Made by a program: the position numbers and the translations under genes | Shown here: positions 9,024 through 17,644 of the stretch, piece after piece | How positions within the stretch are numbered: the stretch's first letter is position 1 | How the letters are laid out: every line of letters begins with the position of its first letter | The notes under the pieces: model-generated | What the model was told of the DNA's origin: nothing | What the model saw: only the letters and a program-made list of their open reading frames with translations | Database searches by the model: none | DNA from: Anaeromyxobacter sp. Fw109-5 | GTDB lineage: Bacteria > Myxococcota > Myxococcia > Myxococcales > Anaeromyxobacteraceae | Direction: 5' to 3' | Length of the DNA stretch: 64,000 bases | NCBI RefSeq assembly: GCF_000017505.1 | Contig: NC_009675.1 | Location: forward strand, 4,716,501-4,780,500

Positions 9024-9326
9024 CTACAGCACCACCTGCCACCCCACGAACCTCGGCGGTCCCAGGATCGTCCCCGCGGTCGAGCGGCCCTGGCGATGCG
9101 CCTTCTGGAACGCCTCCGACTCGGTCCACGCCCGGAAGGCGGCCTCATCGCGCCAGACGGTGTGCGACGCGTAGAGGCGAGCGGCGTCCTCCTCCGGACC
9201 CTTCAGGAGATGGAACGACTCGAAGCCTGGCACCTCGTGGAGGTACGTCTCGCGCTCGCGCCAGCCGCTCTCGAACTCCTCGCAGCGGTCAGGGGCCACG
9301 CGGAACTGGTTCATGGCGATGTACAT
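9024..9326 (-). CDS. Antibiotic biosynthesis monooxygenase-like (ABM/HmoA-type) protein
   Basis: 100 aa dimeric alpha/beta-barrel type protein. MNQFRVAPDRCEEFESGWRE, then YLHEVPGFESFHLLKG and YASHTVWRDEAAFRAWTES, matches the ABM superfamily that includes heme-degrading HmoA/IsdG proteins. The Asn near the N-terminus and the mid-protein Trp are positions used in IsdG-like heme oxygenases, but a His heme ligand is not obvious, so heme degradation is only possible. The ATG at 9326 is used; an internal ATG four codons later is equally plausible. Confidence 0.75.
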   Translation of the reverse strand: MYIAMNQFRVAPDRCEEFESGWRERETYLHEVPGFESFHLLKGPEEDAARLYASHTVWRDEAAFRAWTESEAFQKAHRQGRSTAGTILGPPRFVGWQVVL

Positions 9327-9491
9327 GCCGGACCCTTATCCGGCACCGGGACCTGACGCACTCCCCGCATAGCGCATCCCCCGCGTTCCCCGCAGGGCCG
9401 CGGCCGCGGAGCCGATCCGCCGCCCCTCACCGCCCGAGGCGCGCGGCTCCCGCCGGCCCTAATGATGTCTGCATCATGAAGAGGTGACCCG

Positions 9492-10316
9492 ATGCCCAAT
9501 CAGCTGCGTGCCGCGCCCCGCCCGTGGCCGGCGGACGTGAAGACGTTGTCGGTCGACATCGGGGGAACCCGCCTCAAGGCCAGCGTCCTCGATCGCGGCG
9601 GCAAGATGCTGGTCGAGCAGGTGCGCATCGACACGCCGTACCCCTGCCCGCCCGAGGTGCTGGTCGAGGCGCTCTGCCGCCTCACCCACGACCTGCCGCG
9701 GTATCAGCGCGCCTCGGTGGGGTTCCCGGGGCTCATCCGGAAAGGCGTGGTGAAGCAGGTCCCCTCGCTCTCGCGCCGGAAGCCGGGCGGTCCACGGAAC
9801 CCGGCGCTGGCGGCGCGCTGGGAGGGATTCCGGCTGCGGGACGCGCTCGAGGAGGCGTTCGGCGTCCCGACCCTGGTCGCGAACGACGCCGACGTGCAGG
9901 GGAGCGCGGTGGTGCGCGGGGAGGGCTTCGAGCTGGTGGTGACGCTCGGCACCGGCGTCGGGTGCGCGATGTTCGAGGACGGCGTGGTGCTGCCCCACCT
10001 CGAGCTGTCGCACTGCCACTACAAGCGCGGCCGGTCGATCGACCTCGCCATCGGGAACGCCGAGCGCGCGCGCATCGGCAAGAAGCGGTGGAACAAGCGC
10101 GTCGCGAAGTCCCTGGAGTGGCTCGAGCGGATGGTGCTGTTCGACCGGATGTACGTGGGCGGCGGGAACGCGAAGCACCTCACGCTGGACCTCGGGCCGC
10201 GCGTCGAGATCATCTCGAACACCGCGGGCATCACCGGCGGCATCCGGCTGTGGGATCGCTACGACGGCCCGATCTCGCGGCGGCCCGCGGGCGCCGGCAC
10301 GGCAGCGACCTCCTGA
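9492..10316 (+). CDS. ROK-family sugar kinase, polyphosphate-glucokinase-like
   Basis: 274 aa. The phosphate-1 loop is LSVDIGGTRLKASVLD (residues about 19-34). The catalytic region is VANDADVQGSAV, and the adenosine-side loop is VVTLGTGVGCAMFEDG. These match the ROK/polyphosphate glucokinase group that phosphorylates glucose with ATP or polyphosphate. The Cys-rich zinc motif of many ROK regulators is missing, and no DNA-binding domain is present, so it is an enzyme rather than a repressor. AGAGGTGA precedes the ATG. It stands alone between minus-strand neighbours, so the substrate cannot be inferred from context. Confidence 0.8.
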   Translation: MPNQLRAAPRPWPADVKTLSVDIGGTRLKASVLDRGGKMLVEQVRIDTPYPCPPEVLVEALCRLTHDLPRYQRASVGFPGLIRKGVVKQVPSLSRRKPGGPRNPALAARWEGFRLRDALEEAFGVPTLVANDADVQGSAVVRGEGFELVVTLGTGVGCAMFEDGVVLPHLELSHCHYKRGRSIDLAIGNAERARIGKKRWNKRVAKSLEWLERMVLFDRMYVGGGNAKHLTLDLGPRVEIISNTAGITGGIRLWDRYDGPISRRPAGAGTAATS

Positions 10317-10402
10317 CGTGCCGGCGGAGCGCGACGCCGAGCCCTCGCCGCTCGCTCGCGGCTGCGGCGAGCATGCGGCGAGGCGGCGTCATCGCGCCCC
10401 TC

Positions 10403-10819
10403 TCACCGCTCGAGCGCCTTGGGGTCCATCCAGAACACTTCCCAGTGGTGGCCGTCGAGGTCGTAGAAGCTCGAGCCGTACATGAAGCCCTGATCCTGGG
10501 GCTCCATGGCGTGCTTGCCTCCCGCCGCGATCGCCCTCTTCACGAGGTCGTCGACCTCCGCGCGGCTCTCGCAGGAGAGCGCGCAGAGCGCCTCCGAGTG
10601 CAGCTGCGTGTCGCAGAGCCCCTTCTTCGTGAACGTCCGGAAGAACGGCTCGGTGAGGAGCATCACGTACGCGTCCTCGCCGACGAGCATGCAGGTAGCG
10701 TTCTCGTCCGTGAACCGCGGGTCGAACTCGAAGCCGAGCTTCGTGAAGAACTCCTTCGAGCGGTGCAGGTCGCGCACGGCCAGGTTGACGAAGAGCTTGC
10801 GGGCGTGACTCATTGCCAT
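10403..10819 (-). CDS. VOC-superfamily (glyoxalase/bleomycin-resistance-like) protein
   Basis: 138 aa, one full pair of VOC modules: KLFVNLAVRDLHRSKEFFTKLGFEF at the start and GSSFYDLDGHHWEVFWMDP at the end, the usual metal-ligand or substrate-facing edge. It resembles the subgroup annotated as extradiol dioxygenase or lactoylglutathione lyase relatives; activity is unknown. GGAGG lies 5 bases before the ATG at 10819. It follows the ECF sigma factor gene on the same strand with a 123-bp gap. VOC genes are often encoded beside this class of SnoaL-tailed sigma factor, so a functional link is plausible. Confidence 0.8.
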   Translation of the reverse strand: MAMSHARKLFVNLAVRDLHRSKEFFTKLGFEFDPRFTDENATCMLVGEDAYVMLLTEPFFRTFTKKGLCDTQLHSEALCALSCESRAEVDDLVKRAIAAGGKHAMEPQDQGFMYGSSFYDLDGHHWEVFWMDPKALER

Positions 10820-10942
10820 GTCTGCCTCCAGGGGTCAGCCCCGGCGCGCGCCCGAGTCGTGACCCGAAGTCGTCTGGTGCATGGACTCGCCGGGCGCACG
10901 GGACTCATCGGTGCACGGACGCTCGGCACCCGCCCGAGCCGA

Positions 10943-11944
10943 TCAGGCGGGCGAGCTCGGCGAGCTCGAGGCCGCGTCGACCGGCGGGAGCTCCAGCGGG
11001 AGCTCGAACCTCGGAAAGAGCGACTCGGTGTCGAGGAAGGTGGTCCACCCCGAGATGCGGTCGCCGGCGAGGTCCAGCACGATGAGCCCCCACGCCCGGT
11101 GCCCCCCCTGCGGCGCGGGACGGTACTGGGCGAAGGCGGGGGCGCCGCACGCGGCGGTCGGGAGCAGCCGCGAGCCACGGCAACCCAGCCCGCGTCCGAG
11201 CAGCCAGGCACGGACCGCCTCCCTCCCGCGCAGCCACAGGGCATGCGGCGGCATCGACATGGCCGCGTCCTCGTGCAGGAGCGCGGTCAGCCCGTCCACG
11301 TCGTAGCGCTCGAACGCCGCGACGTAACGGTCGAGCAGCGCTGCCTGCGCGTCGGAGAGCGTGCCCGTCGGGTCGTCCCCCAGGTCGCGCGTGGCGAGCG
11401 TGGCGCGCGCCCGCTGCAGCGCGCTGTTCACGGCGGCGACGGAGGTGTCGAGGCCCTGCGCGACCTCCGCGGCGGACCAGCCGAGCACGTCGGTGAGCAG
11501 CAGGGCGGCGCGCTGCCGGGGCGGGAGGTGCTGGAGCGCCGCCACGAAGGCGAGCCGGATGCTCTGCCGGAGCACCACCCGCTCCGCCGGGTCCCCGTCC
11601 GCCGGCACGGCCCGCGCGTCGGGCACCGGCTCGAGCCAGTGGGAACGTGGACGCGTCTCCAGCGGGTCGTCCACCGATCCGGCCGGCCCCTCCTCCACCG
11701 GGCGCTCCCGCCGCGAGCGGTCGGCCAGCGCGTCGAGGCACACGTTCGTCGCGATGCGGTAGAGCCAGGTGCGCAGCGACGAGCGCCCGTCGAACCGGTC
11801 GAGGCCTCTCCAGGCCCTGACCATCGTCTCCTGGACGGCGTCGTCGGCGTCCACCACCGAGCCGAGCATCCGGTAGCAGTGCCCGGTGAGCGCGGCGCGG
11901 TGCTCCTCGAGGTGAGCGGCGGGTCCGGGCATGGTCGCACCCAT
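10943..11944 (-). CDS. ECF sigma factor with C-terminal SnoaL-like domain (SigX5-like)
   Basis: 333 aa. Sigma region 2 ([20 protein letters not shown] and [17 protein letters not shown]) and region 4 ([26 protein letters not shown], then [12 protein letters not shown]) fill about residues 15-195. A SnoaL/NTF2-like extension ([25 protein letters not shown] onward) makes up the rest, as in sigma factors controlled by their own C-terminal domain instead of a separate anti-sigma factor. No anti-sigma gene is adjacent. The ATG at 11944 is used; ATG at 11932 is an alternative and neither has a strong ribosome site. The protein ends in a Ser/Pro-rich tail. The VOC protein gene follows on the same strand. 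Confidence 0.85.
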   Translation of the reverse strand: MGATMPGPAAHLEEHRAALTGHCYRMLGSVVDADDAVQETMVRAWRGLDRFDGRSSLRTWLYRIATNVCLDALADRSRRERPVEEGPAGSVDDPLETRPRSHWLEPVPDARAVPADGDPAERVVLRQSIRLAFVAALQHLPPRQRAALLLTDVLGWSAAEVAQGLDTSVAAVNSALQRARATLATRDLGDDPTGTLSDAQAALLDRYVAAFERYDVDGLTALLHEDAAMSMPPHALWLRGREAVRAWLLGRGLGCRGSRLLPTAACGAPAFAQYRPAPQGGHRAWGLIVLDLAGDRISGWTTFLDTESLFPRFELPLELPPVDAASSSPSSPA

Positions 11945-12021
11945 AACGAGCGATCCGGGAAGACGCACGCCCCGTGCTGGATGACGGTCGCCCGGCGCGA
12001 GCCCTCTTAGACTCTCCTGCG

Positions 12022-13119
12022 ATGCCCTACCCGATCGCGCCCCCCGTGGAGCCCATGCTGGCCAAGCTCTCGGAGGCCTTGCCGGAGGGTGACGGGTGGC
12101 TGTTCGAGCCGAAGTGGGACGGCTTCCGCGCGCTGGTGTTCCGCGACGGCCCGGAGCTCTTCCTCCAGTCGCGCGAGCTCAAGCCGCTGAACCGCTACTT
12201 CCCCGAGCTCGAGCAGCCGCTCCTCGCGAGCCTCCCCGAGCGCTGCGTGCTGGACGGCGAGATCGTCATCGCCGGGGAGTCCGGCCTCGACTTCGAGGCG
12301 CTCCTCCTCCGCATCCACCCCGCGGCGTCGCGGGTGAGGCTGCTCGCGCAGGAGAGCCCGGCGAGCATCGTGCTGTTCGACCTGCTCGCCCTCGGCGACC
12401 GCGACCTGCGCTCCTCGCCGCTCGCGGAGCGGCGCGCGCAGCTCGAGGGGCGACTGGCGCGCGCGGCGACGCAGGTCCACGTGACGCCGGCGACGACGGA
12501 CCGGGCCGTGGCGCAGGACTGGTTCTCGCGCTTCGAGGGCGCGGGGCTCGACGGCGTCGTCGCGAAGCGGCTCGACTCGACCTACCAGCCCGGCGTGCGC
12601 GCCATGGTGAAGGTGAAGCACGCGCGCACGGCCGACTGCGCCGTGGCCGGCTTCCGCTGGCACAAGAACGGCCCCGGCACGATGGTGGGCTCCCTCCTGC
12701 TCGGGCTCTACGACGACGGCGGCAAGCTCCACCACGTCGGCATCTGCAGCGCCTTCTCGGTCGCTCGCCGCAAGGAGCTCGTGAAGGAGCTGGCGCCGCT
12801 GCGCGAGAACGCGAAGGACCACCCCTGGCGCGACTGGGCGGAGTGGGCCGACGCGGACCGCGAGCCCGCGCAGCGCATGCCCGGCGCGAGCAGCCGCTGG
12901 AACCGCGGCAAGGACCTCTCCTGGGAGCCGCTGCGGGTGGAGCGCGTCTGCGAGGTCGCCTACGACCACCTGCAGGGCGACCGCTTCCGCCACGCCACCC
13001 ACTTCCTGCGGTGGCGGCCGGACAGATCGCCGAGCGAGTGCCGCTACGACCAGCTCGAGGTGACGCCGGCGTACGAGCTCTCGCGCATCTTCGGGGTGCG
13101 CTCGCGGGCGTCGCGCTAA
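12022..13119 (+). CDS. ATP-dependent DNA ligase (stand-alone LigD/LigC-type ligase domain)
   Basis: 365 aa. The adenylation motif is [10 protein letters not shown] with Lys31 as nucleotidyl acceptor; motif III/IV elements follow ([25 protein letters not shown]) and VKVKHART supplies motif V lysines. An OB-fold C-terminal half ends with [18 protein letters not shown]. It corresponds to the ligase module of LigD, without primase or 3'-phosphoesterase modules, so it is closer to LigC-type end-joining or repair ligases. No Ku gene is seen in the window. The ATG at 12022 has only a weak ribosome site. The last 30 bases recur 2.6 kb downstream. Confidence 0.9.
   Translation: MPYPIAPPVEPMLAKLSEALPEGDGWLFEPKWDGFRALVFRDGPELFLQSRELKPLNRYFPELEQPLLASLPERCVLDGEIVIAGESGLDFEALLLRIHPAASRVRLLAQESPASIVLFDLLALGDRDLRSSPLAERRAQLEGRLARAATQVHVTPATTDRAVAQDWFSRFEGAGLDGVVAKRLDSTYQPGVRAMVKVKHARTADCAVAGFRWHKNGPGTMVGSLLLGLYDDGGKLHHVGICSAFSVARRKELVKELAPLRENAKDHPWRDWAEWADADREPAQRMPGASSRWNRGKDLSWEPLRVERVCEVAYDHLQGDRFRHATHFLRWRPDRSPSECRYDQLEVTPAYELSRIFGVRSRASR
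13087..13116 (+). repeat. 30-bp segment repeated at 15759-15788 (29/30 identical)
   Basis: The 3' end of the ligase gene, ATCTTCGGGGTGCGCTCGCG and the next ten bases, recurs at 15759-15788 with a single mismatch. Both copies are in the same orientation, and the same residues IF(G/A)VRSRASR would be encoded. Confidence 0.75.
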
Positions 13120-13317
13120 AGCGGAGCCCGCTTGGTCTGAGGCGCGTAGCGAGGCGCACGATGGCGTCGGCGAGCCGGGCACACGAGGGCCGAGCAGCGG
13201 AGGCGTGCCCGAAAGGCACGTCGAGCAGCGCAGGGCCGAGTCTGCCCGGCGCAGCCAGCCAGCGCGCGCCGCAGTAGCGAATCAGGCCAAGTGGTCTCCG
13301 CCTTGGCTCTCGCGCCG
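13120..13317 (+). ncRNA. Highly self-complementary intergenic region, candidate structured RNA or repeat element
   Basis: This 198-bp gap separates the convergent ligase and methyltransferase genes. Complementary blocks nest concentrically: CTTGGTCTGA (13131-13140) with TCAGGCCAAG (13282-13291, one G-U pair), GGCGCG (13141-13146) with CGCGCC (13265-13270), GCCGGGCA (13174-13181) with TGCCCGGC (13243-13250), and a central hairpin CGTGCC-CGAAA-GGCACG (13204-13220). The whole could fold as one long rod of about 160 nt. The single wobble is a G-U pair only if the plus strand is transcribed. It could be a terminator, a small RNA, or a member of a palindromic repeat family. Confidence 0.4.
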
Positions 13318-13947
13318 TCAGGCCTTCTCCGCGATGGCCAGGAACACGGGGTAGATCCGCGGCCCGGCGGCGGTGTCCTTCCTCACCTCGGCCACGAGGT
13401 CGATCTTCACGTTCCGGAAGCCGCCGTGCTCGAGCCGCGCTCGAAGCTCGGCGCGGTCGAACCCGTTGTGCCCGGAGAACCCCGGGCCATGGAACGAGCC
13501 GTCCTCCCGGTCGAGGTCTGCGATGCAGACGGCTCCGGCCTTCGGCAGCAGCTCGCGGAACGCTCCCAGGATCCCGTCCGTGTCCGGGATGTGGTGGAGG
13601 GTCATCAGCGTGCAGATGAGGTCGAACCGGAGCTCGGGCGGGGGCCCCGCGGCCAGGTCGAGGTGCAGCGTCCTCGCGTTGCGGAGGCCGCGCGCCGCGA
13701 TCTTCTCCTGGGCGACCGCCAGCATCTCGCGTGAGCTGTCGGCCAGCGTCACCTCGGCGACGAGCGGCTGGAGGGCGAGCCCCAGGAGCCCCGTCCCGGC
13801 GCCGTACTCGAGGACCCTGCTCCCGGACAGCGCGGGGACGCGAGCGGCGATCGCGTCCGCCACGCTGCGCGCCCGCTCGCGCTTCGCGGTGTCGTCGTCC
13901 CAGGTCCTCGCCCGGGAGTCGAAGTCGCTCGAAGAGGAGTGGGTCAT
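13318..13947 (-). CDS. Class I SAM-dependent methyltransferase
   Basis: 209 aa Rossmann-fold methyltransferase. Motif I is VLEYGAGTGLLGLALQ (about residues 45-60), motif II is VTLADSSREML and the motif post-II is FDLICTLMTLHHIPD. It resembles UbiE/type 11 enzymes acting on small molecules; the substrate is not predictable. The start at 13947 is set by AGGAGAGAG 5 bases upstream; a longer frame extends to 14070 but lacks a ribosome site and overlaps the region of the thioredoxin-like gene. It lies 119 bp downstream of that gene, possibly in one transcript. Confidence 0.85.
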   Translation of the reverse strand: MTHSSSSDFDSRARTWDDDTAKRERARSVADAIAARVPALSGSRVLEYGAGTGLLGLALQPLVAEVTLADSSREMLAVAQEKIAARGLRNARTLHLDLAAGPPPELRFDLICTLMTLHHIPDTDGILGAFRELLPKAGAVCIADLDREDGSFHGPGFSGHNGFDRAELRARLEHGGFRNVKIDLVAEVRKDTAAGPRIYPVFLAIAEKA

Positions 13948-14066
13948 GTGCTCTCTCCTGCGTCGTCCACGACACGACGACTCTGCCGCCGGTGGCGCCA
14001 CCTGCCCCTGCCTGGAGCCCGGTTGGAGCCGCGGCTCGAGAGAGCGGTTCGCGACCCGCCCGGCCG

Positions 14067-14501
14067 TCACGTCGACGTCTTCGCCGGCCCCAGCATCGCC
14101 TCCACGCGCGCCTTCAGCGCCGTCCGCTGGATGTCGTCGCCGCTCAACCGCTCCCCCTCCTCCTTCCCACCCTGGAGGAAGACGAGCGTCGGGCTCGCGG
14201 TGACTCCGAGCGTTTCGGCGAGCCGAGCGTTCGCCTCCCGCTGGACCTTCAGGAAGCGGACCTTGCCGGCGAACTTCTCCGCCACCGCCGCGAACCTCGG
14301 AGCGAGCGTCTCGCAGGCCTTGGACTCCTTGCCGCCATGGAAGTCGAGCACGACCGGCAGCGGCGCCCCGAGCACCTCGGTCTCGTAGTCCTTCTCGGCG
14401 ATCTCCTTCACGTGCAGCGCCGCGGCCTCCATGCCGTTGGGGTACTCGGTCACGGGGAGCTTCACGTTGAAGCGGTTCGTTCCGCTGAAGCGGTTTCCCA
14501 T
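14067..14501 (-). CDS. Thioredoxin-fold protein without a CXXC active site
   Basis: 144 aa. A thioredoxin-like core is visible: LPVVLDFHGGKESKACETLAP in place of the usual active-site strand and helix, KVRFLKVQREANARLAETLGV (thioredoxin has KVDVDENP.A..YGI here), TASPTLVFLQGG with the cis-proline, and a C-terminal helix. The WCGPC motif is replaced by GGKESKAC, so only one Cys remains. It therefore cannot act as an ordinary dithiol oxidoreductase; a chaperone, adaptor or monothiol role is possible. GAGAGGACGACGA precedes the ATG. The stop overlaps the distal end of the region upstream of the methyltransferase. Confidence 0.75.
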   Translation of the reverse strand: MGNRFSGTNRFNVKLPVTEYPNGMEAAALHVKEIAEKDYETEVLGAPLPVVLDFHGGKESKACETLAPRFAAVAEKFAGKVRFLKVQREANARLAETLGVTASPTLVFLQGGKEEGERLSGDDIQRTALKARVEAMLGPAKTST

Positions 14502-14609
14502 TCGTCGTCCTCTCGGCGCAGACGGGTCCAGCCGGGCGCGCAGGCGCCCACGCTCGTCGCGCGTGTTGCGGTGTTCCTCAGAAGGTGAGGCGAGCGCCCG
14601 GGATCCGCC

Positions 14610-14873
14610 TCAGCCCATCGCGAGCGGCGCGTTCACGACCGCCGCCACCGCTCGCAGGTACGGCAGGCGGCCCGCCCACTCCAGCTCGAAGAAGCCGTGG
14701 TCGGCGCCCCAGAGCACCCACGGCATCTTCTCGCCGTCATGCACCCACACGATCTTGCGATCGAGCGCGCGCAGGCGGCCCCGCTGCTTCTTGCACCAGG
14801 CACGGCGCCCCAGCTCGCGCCACCCGGGGATCGCGTTCGTCAGCAGGGCTGCGATGAACGCGGTCGCGGTCAT
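14610..14873 (-). CDS. Small hypothetical protein
   Basis: 87 aa, not recognised. It opens with a hydrophobic stretch (TATAFIAALLTNAIPGW), continues with basic residues (GRRAWCKKQRGRLRALDRK) and an aromatic stretch (IVWVHDGEKMPWVLWGADHGFFELEWAGRLPYL split by charged turns), and ends in a second hydrophobic helix. The balanced sequence, rather than the Arg/Ala/Gly-rich composition of shadow frames in this genome, supports a real gene. An AGAAGCGG stretch precedes the ATG. A larger in-frame opening up to 15098 adds only shadow-like sequence. Confidence 0.5.
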   Translation of the reverse strand: MTATAFIAALLTNAIPGWRELGRRAWCKKQRGRLRALDRKIVWVHDGEKMPWVLWGADHGFFELEWAGRLPYLRAVAAVVNAPLAMG

Positions 14874-15168
14874 CCGCTTCTGGTAGCACCGTTCATCGCT
14901 CCGCGCCGGGGGAGGCGCACGGACTTCGGGGTCCTTGCGCCGGCAGCGCGTTCGTGAGCGCGACGAGGAGCCTGGCGCCGCTGCGCGAGGACACCCGCTC
15001 GAGCTCCTCGGGTCAGCCCCGGCGCAGGGCCGCGGAAGGTCATTTCGACCGCGCCCTCGACTTCTCCGCTGATTGGGAGTAGAGGTGCCCCTCCCCATCC
15101 AACTCTTGGCCGGGACCGAGCGGCGTTCTCACCGTTCGCGAACATGAGAAGAAACGAGTTATCCAGTA
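14874..15168 (+). promoter_or_regulatory. Upstream region and leader of the cold-shock gene
   Basis: This 295-bp stretch holds no gene I can support. It should contain the promoter and a long 5' leader of the cold-shock protein gene, as is usual for csp mRNAs. The 40 bases before the ATG are unusually A-rich for this genome (GAGAAGAAACGAGTTATCCA), which fits an open, well-translated leader. I cannot assign -10/-35 boxes with confidence. Confidence 0.35.
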
Positions 15169-15372
15169 ATGTCTACCGGTACCGTGAAGTGGTTCAACGA
15201 CGCGAAGGGCTTCGGCTTCATCACGCAGGATAGCGGCGGCGAGGACGTCTTCTGCCACCACACCGCTATCAACGCGCAGGGGTTCCGCACCCTCGCCGAG
15301 GGCCAGAAGGTGGAGTTCGACGTGACCAAGGGGCCGAAGGGCCTCCAGGCGGCGAACGTCCGCCCGCTGTAG
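15169..15372 (+). CDS. cspA: Cold-shock protein, CspA family
   Basis: 67 aa, complete OB-fold cold-shock domain. RNP1 is KGFGFIT and RNP2 is DVFCHHTAI; the usual opening [15 protein letters not shown] is intact. It binds single-stranded RNA/DNA and loosens mRNA structure. The second residue pattern VFCHH replaces the common VFVHY/VFVHF, a minor change in the binding face. A strong hairpin follows the stop. It is monocistronic. Whether it is cold-induced or constitutive cannot be seen from sequence. Confidence 0.95.
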   Translation: MSTGTVKWFNDAKGFGFITQDSGGEDVFCHHTAINAQGFRTLAEGQKVEFDVTKGPKGLQAANVRPL

Positions 15373-15398
15373 TCCGCCGCTTCACCTGAAGCGCCCGG

Positions 15399-15430
15399 AG
15401 CCCGGCCTCGTGAGGCCGGGCTTCGTCGTT
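15399..15430 (+). terminator. Rho-independent terminator of the cold-shock gene
   Basis: An inverted repeat, AGCCCGGCCTC (15399-15409) and GAGGCCGGGCT (15412-15422), is followed by TCGTCGTTTC. It starts 27 bases after the cspA stop. Confidence 0.8.
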
Positions 15431-15482
15431 TCTGGAGCTCGCGGAGACGCGGCCAGGACGCCGGTCCTCGCCGCGACGCCCG

Positions 15483-15674
15483 CTACGCGCTCGCAGGCGG
15501 CCCGAGGTCGTCCATGCCCGGCATCGTCGCGATCCGCGCGCGAGCGGACCTCCAGGCCTGCTGCATGATCCAGGAGAGCGAGCGGTCCTGGCGCGTCGCC
15601 TCCTCCTGGATCTCGCGCAGCATGTCTTCAGGGAAATACAGCGACTGCTTCCTCTTCTCGGAGGGCTGGGCCAT
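15483..15674 (-). CDS. Small ribbon-helix-helix protein (TIGR04563-like)
   Basis: 63 aa. KRKQSLYFPEDMLREIQEEA gives the beta strand and first helix of a CopG/MetJ-type ribbon-helix-helix fold, and RQDRSLSWIMQQAWRSAR gives the second helix. I recall this signature (KRKQSLYFPxxML) from a small family in Myxococcota named TIGR04563; that is memory, not a search. It is expected to bind DNA as a dimer. No toxin gene is adjacent: the FIST gene is divergent and the cold-shock gene convergent. It may be a stand-alone regulator. Confidence 0.8.
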   Translation of the reverse strand: MAQPSEKRKQSLYFPEDMLREIQEEATRQDRSLSWIMQQAWRSARARIATMPGMDDLGPPASA

Positions 15675-15758
15675 GAGCGCTTGTACGCCCTTGAATGGCC
15701 GAAGGGAAGGCGGGCAGCGGACCGCGTGGCTCCGCGGCGCCGCCTTCGCGTGGTCGCG

Positions 15759-15788
15759 ATCTTCGCGGTGCGCTCGCGGGCGTCGCGC
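15759..15788 (+). repeat. Second copy of the 30-bp ligase-end segment
   Basis: 29 of 30 bases match 13087-13116. Here the segment lies in the intergenic region just upstream of the FIST gene and includes a stop-like CTAG shortly after. It may be debris of a duplication or recombination event. Confidence 0.65.
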
Positions 15789-15801
15789 CTAGATCCCTCG
15801 C

Positions 15802-17007
<1,206 letters not shown>

Positions 17008-17061
17008 GAGGTGAGCAGAGCGCGGCGGAGGATTCGGACCGCCGGCGCGTGGAGGTGAGCG

Positions 17062-17244
17062 ATGGCTGAAGCGCCGAAGAAGGACGGGACGGAGCGGCCT
17101 CCGCAGCCGGAGGCGAGCGAGCAGCGGCGGCGCGAGGCGAGCGGGCGCGCGGAGGACCTCGATCCCCGTGAGGAGGAGGGCTGGTCCCAGCCCGAGTCTT
17201 CCGCGCAGAAGGGAGCCGCCTCCAACGACGGCGAAGAGGACTGA
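17062..17244 (+). CDS. Small acidic, disordered hypothetical protein
   Basis: 60 aa, rich in Glu, Pro, Lys, Gln and Ser with no hydrophobic core (MAEAPKKDGTERPPQPEASE start, SNDGEED end). It is probably intrinsically disordered. The very strong GGAGGTGAG site 4 bases before the ATG supports translation. It lies 54 bp after the FIST gene and may share its transcript. No family recognised. Confidence 0.6.
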   Translation: MAEAPKKDGTERPPQPEASEQRRREASGRAEDLDPREEEGWSQPESSAQKGAASNDGEED

Positions 17245-17277
17245 GGGCGAGGCGCCCCCCGGCGCCCCGGCGCGGAC

Positions 17278-17320
17278 GATCCGCTCGCCTTCGACACGAC
17301 AGGCTCGGCGCGAGCGGATC
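17278..17320. repeat. REP-like palindromic element
   Basis: GATCCGCTCG (17278-17287) and CGAGCGGATC (17311-17320) are perfect inverted arms around a core containing CGACAGGCTCGG. A related element with the same core, in the opposite orientation, lies at 32298-32350. Both are intergenic and near gene ends, as expected of repetitive extragenic palindromes. Confidence 0.5.
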
Positions 17321-17440
17321 TCCCGGGGCCGTCATCCACCGGCAGGTCCTGGCGCGGGCACCCGGCGTACTCGACCGGCACCTCCTTGCGCATCCGGAAA
17401 CGGTGCTTACCGGAGAGAGAGAGGCAGCGCGGAGGTGGCC

Positions 17441-17608
17441 ATGTCGCTGCGAGCGCGACGTCTGTCACGGGAGGAGTCGCACCGGTGCAGCTGCGGCGCC
17501 CGGGCGCTGTACCGGCGCCCTCGCGGGGGCGTGGCGGCGCACCGCGATCACCCGCTCTGCTTCCGCTGCTGGCGCTCCGAGCGAGATCGCATCCGCGCCG
17601 CCCATTGA
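17441..17608 (+). CDS. Small Cys-rich (zinc-ribbon-like) hypothetical protein
   Basis: 55 aa, basic, with Cys-x-Cys (HRCSCGARALYRR) and Cys-x2-Cys (HPLCFRCWRSERD), a four-Cys arrangement that would fit one structural zinc. GGAGGTGGCC directly precedes the ATG at 17441, which is why this start is preferred over a longer opening from 17168. Several similar very small Cys-rich proteins occur in this window (37089, 45670, 62215). Role unknown, possibly nucleic-acid binding given its charge. Confidence 0.6.
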   Translation: MSLRARRLSREESHRCSCGARALYRRPRGGVAAHRDHPLCFRCWRSERDRIRAAH

Positions 17609-17644
17609 GGGCGGGCGCAGCCCGGAGCGGTCAGAGGTCGATGG

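Noticed and set aside
11945-12021. The same GTWACCT/CCGTGATCACGG motif before the other ECF sigma gene (11944)
   Set aside because: I looked and found neither box there, so this sigma factor is not predicted to share the regulon.
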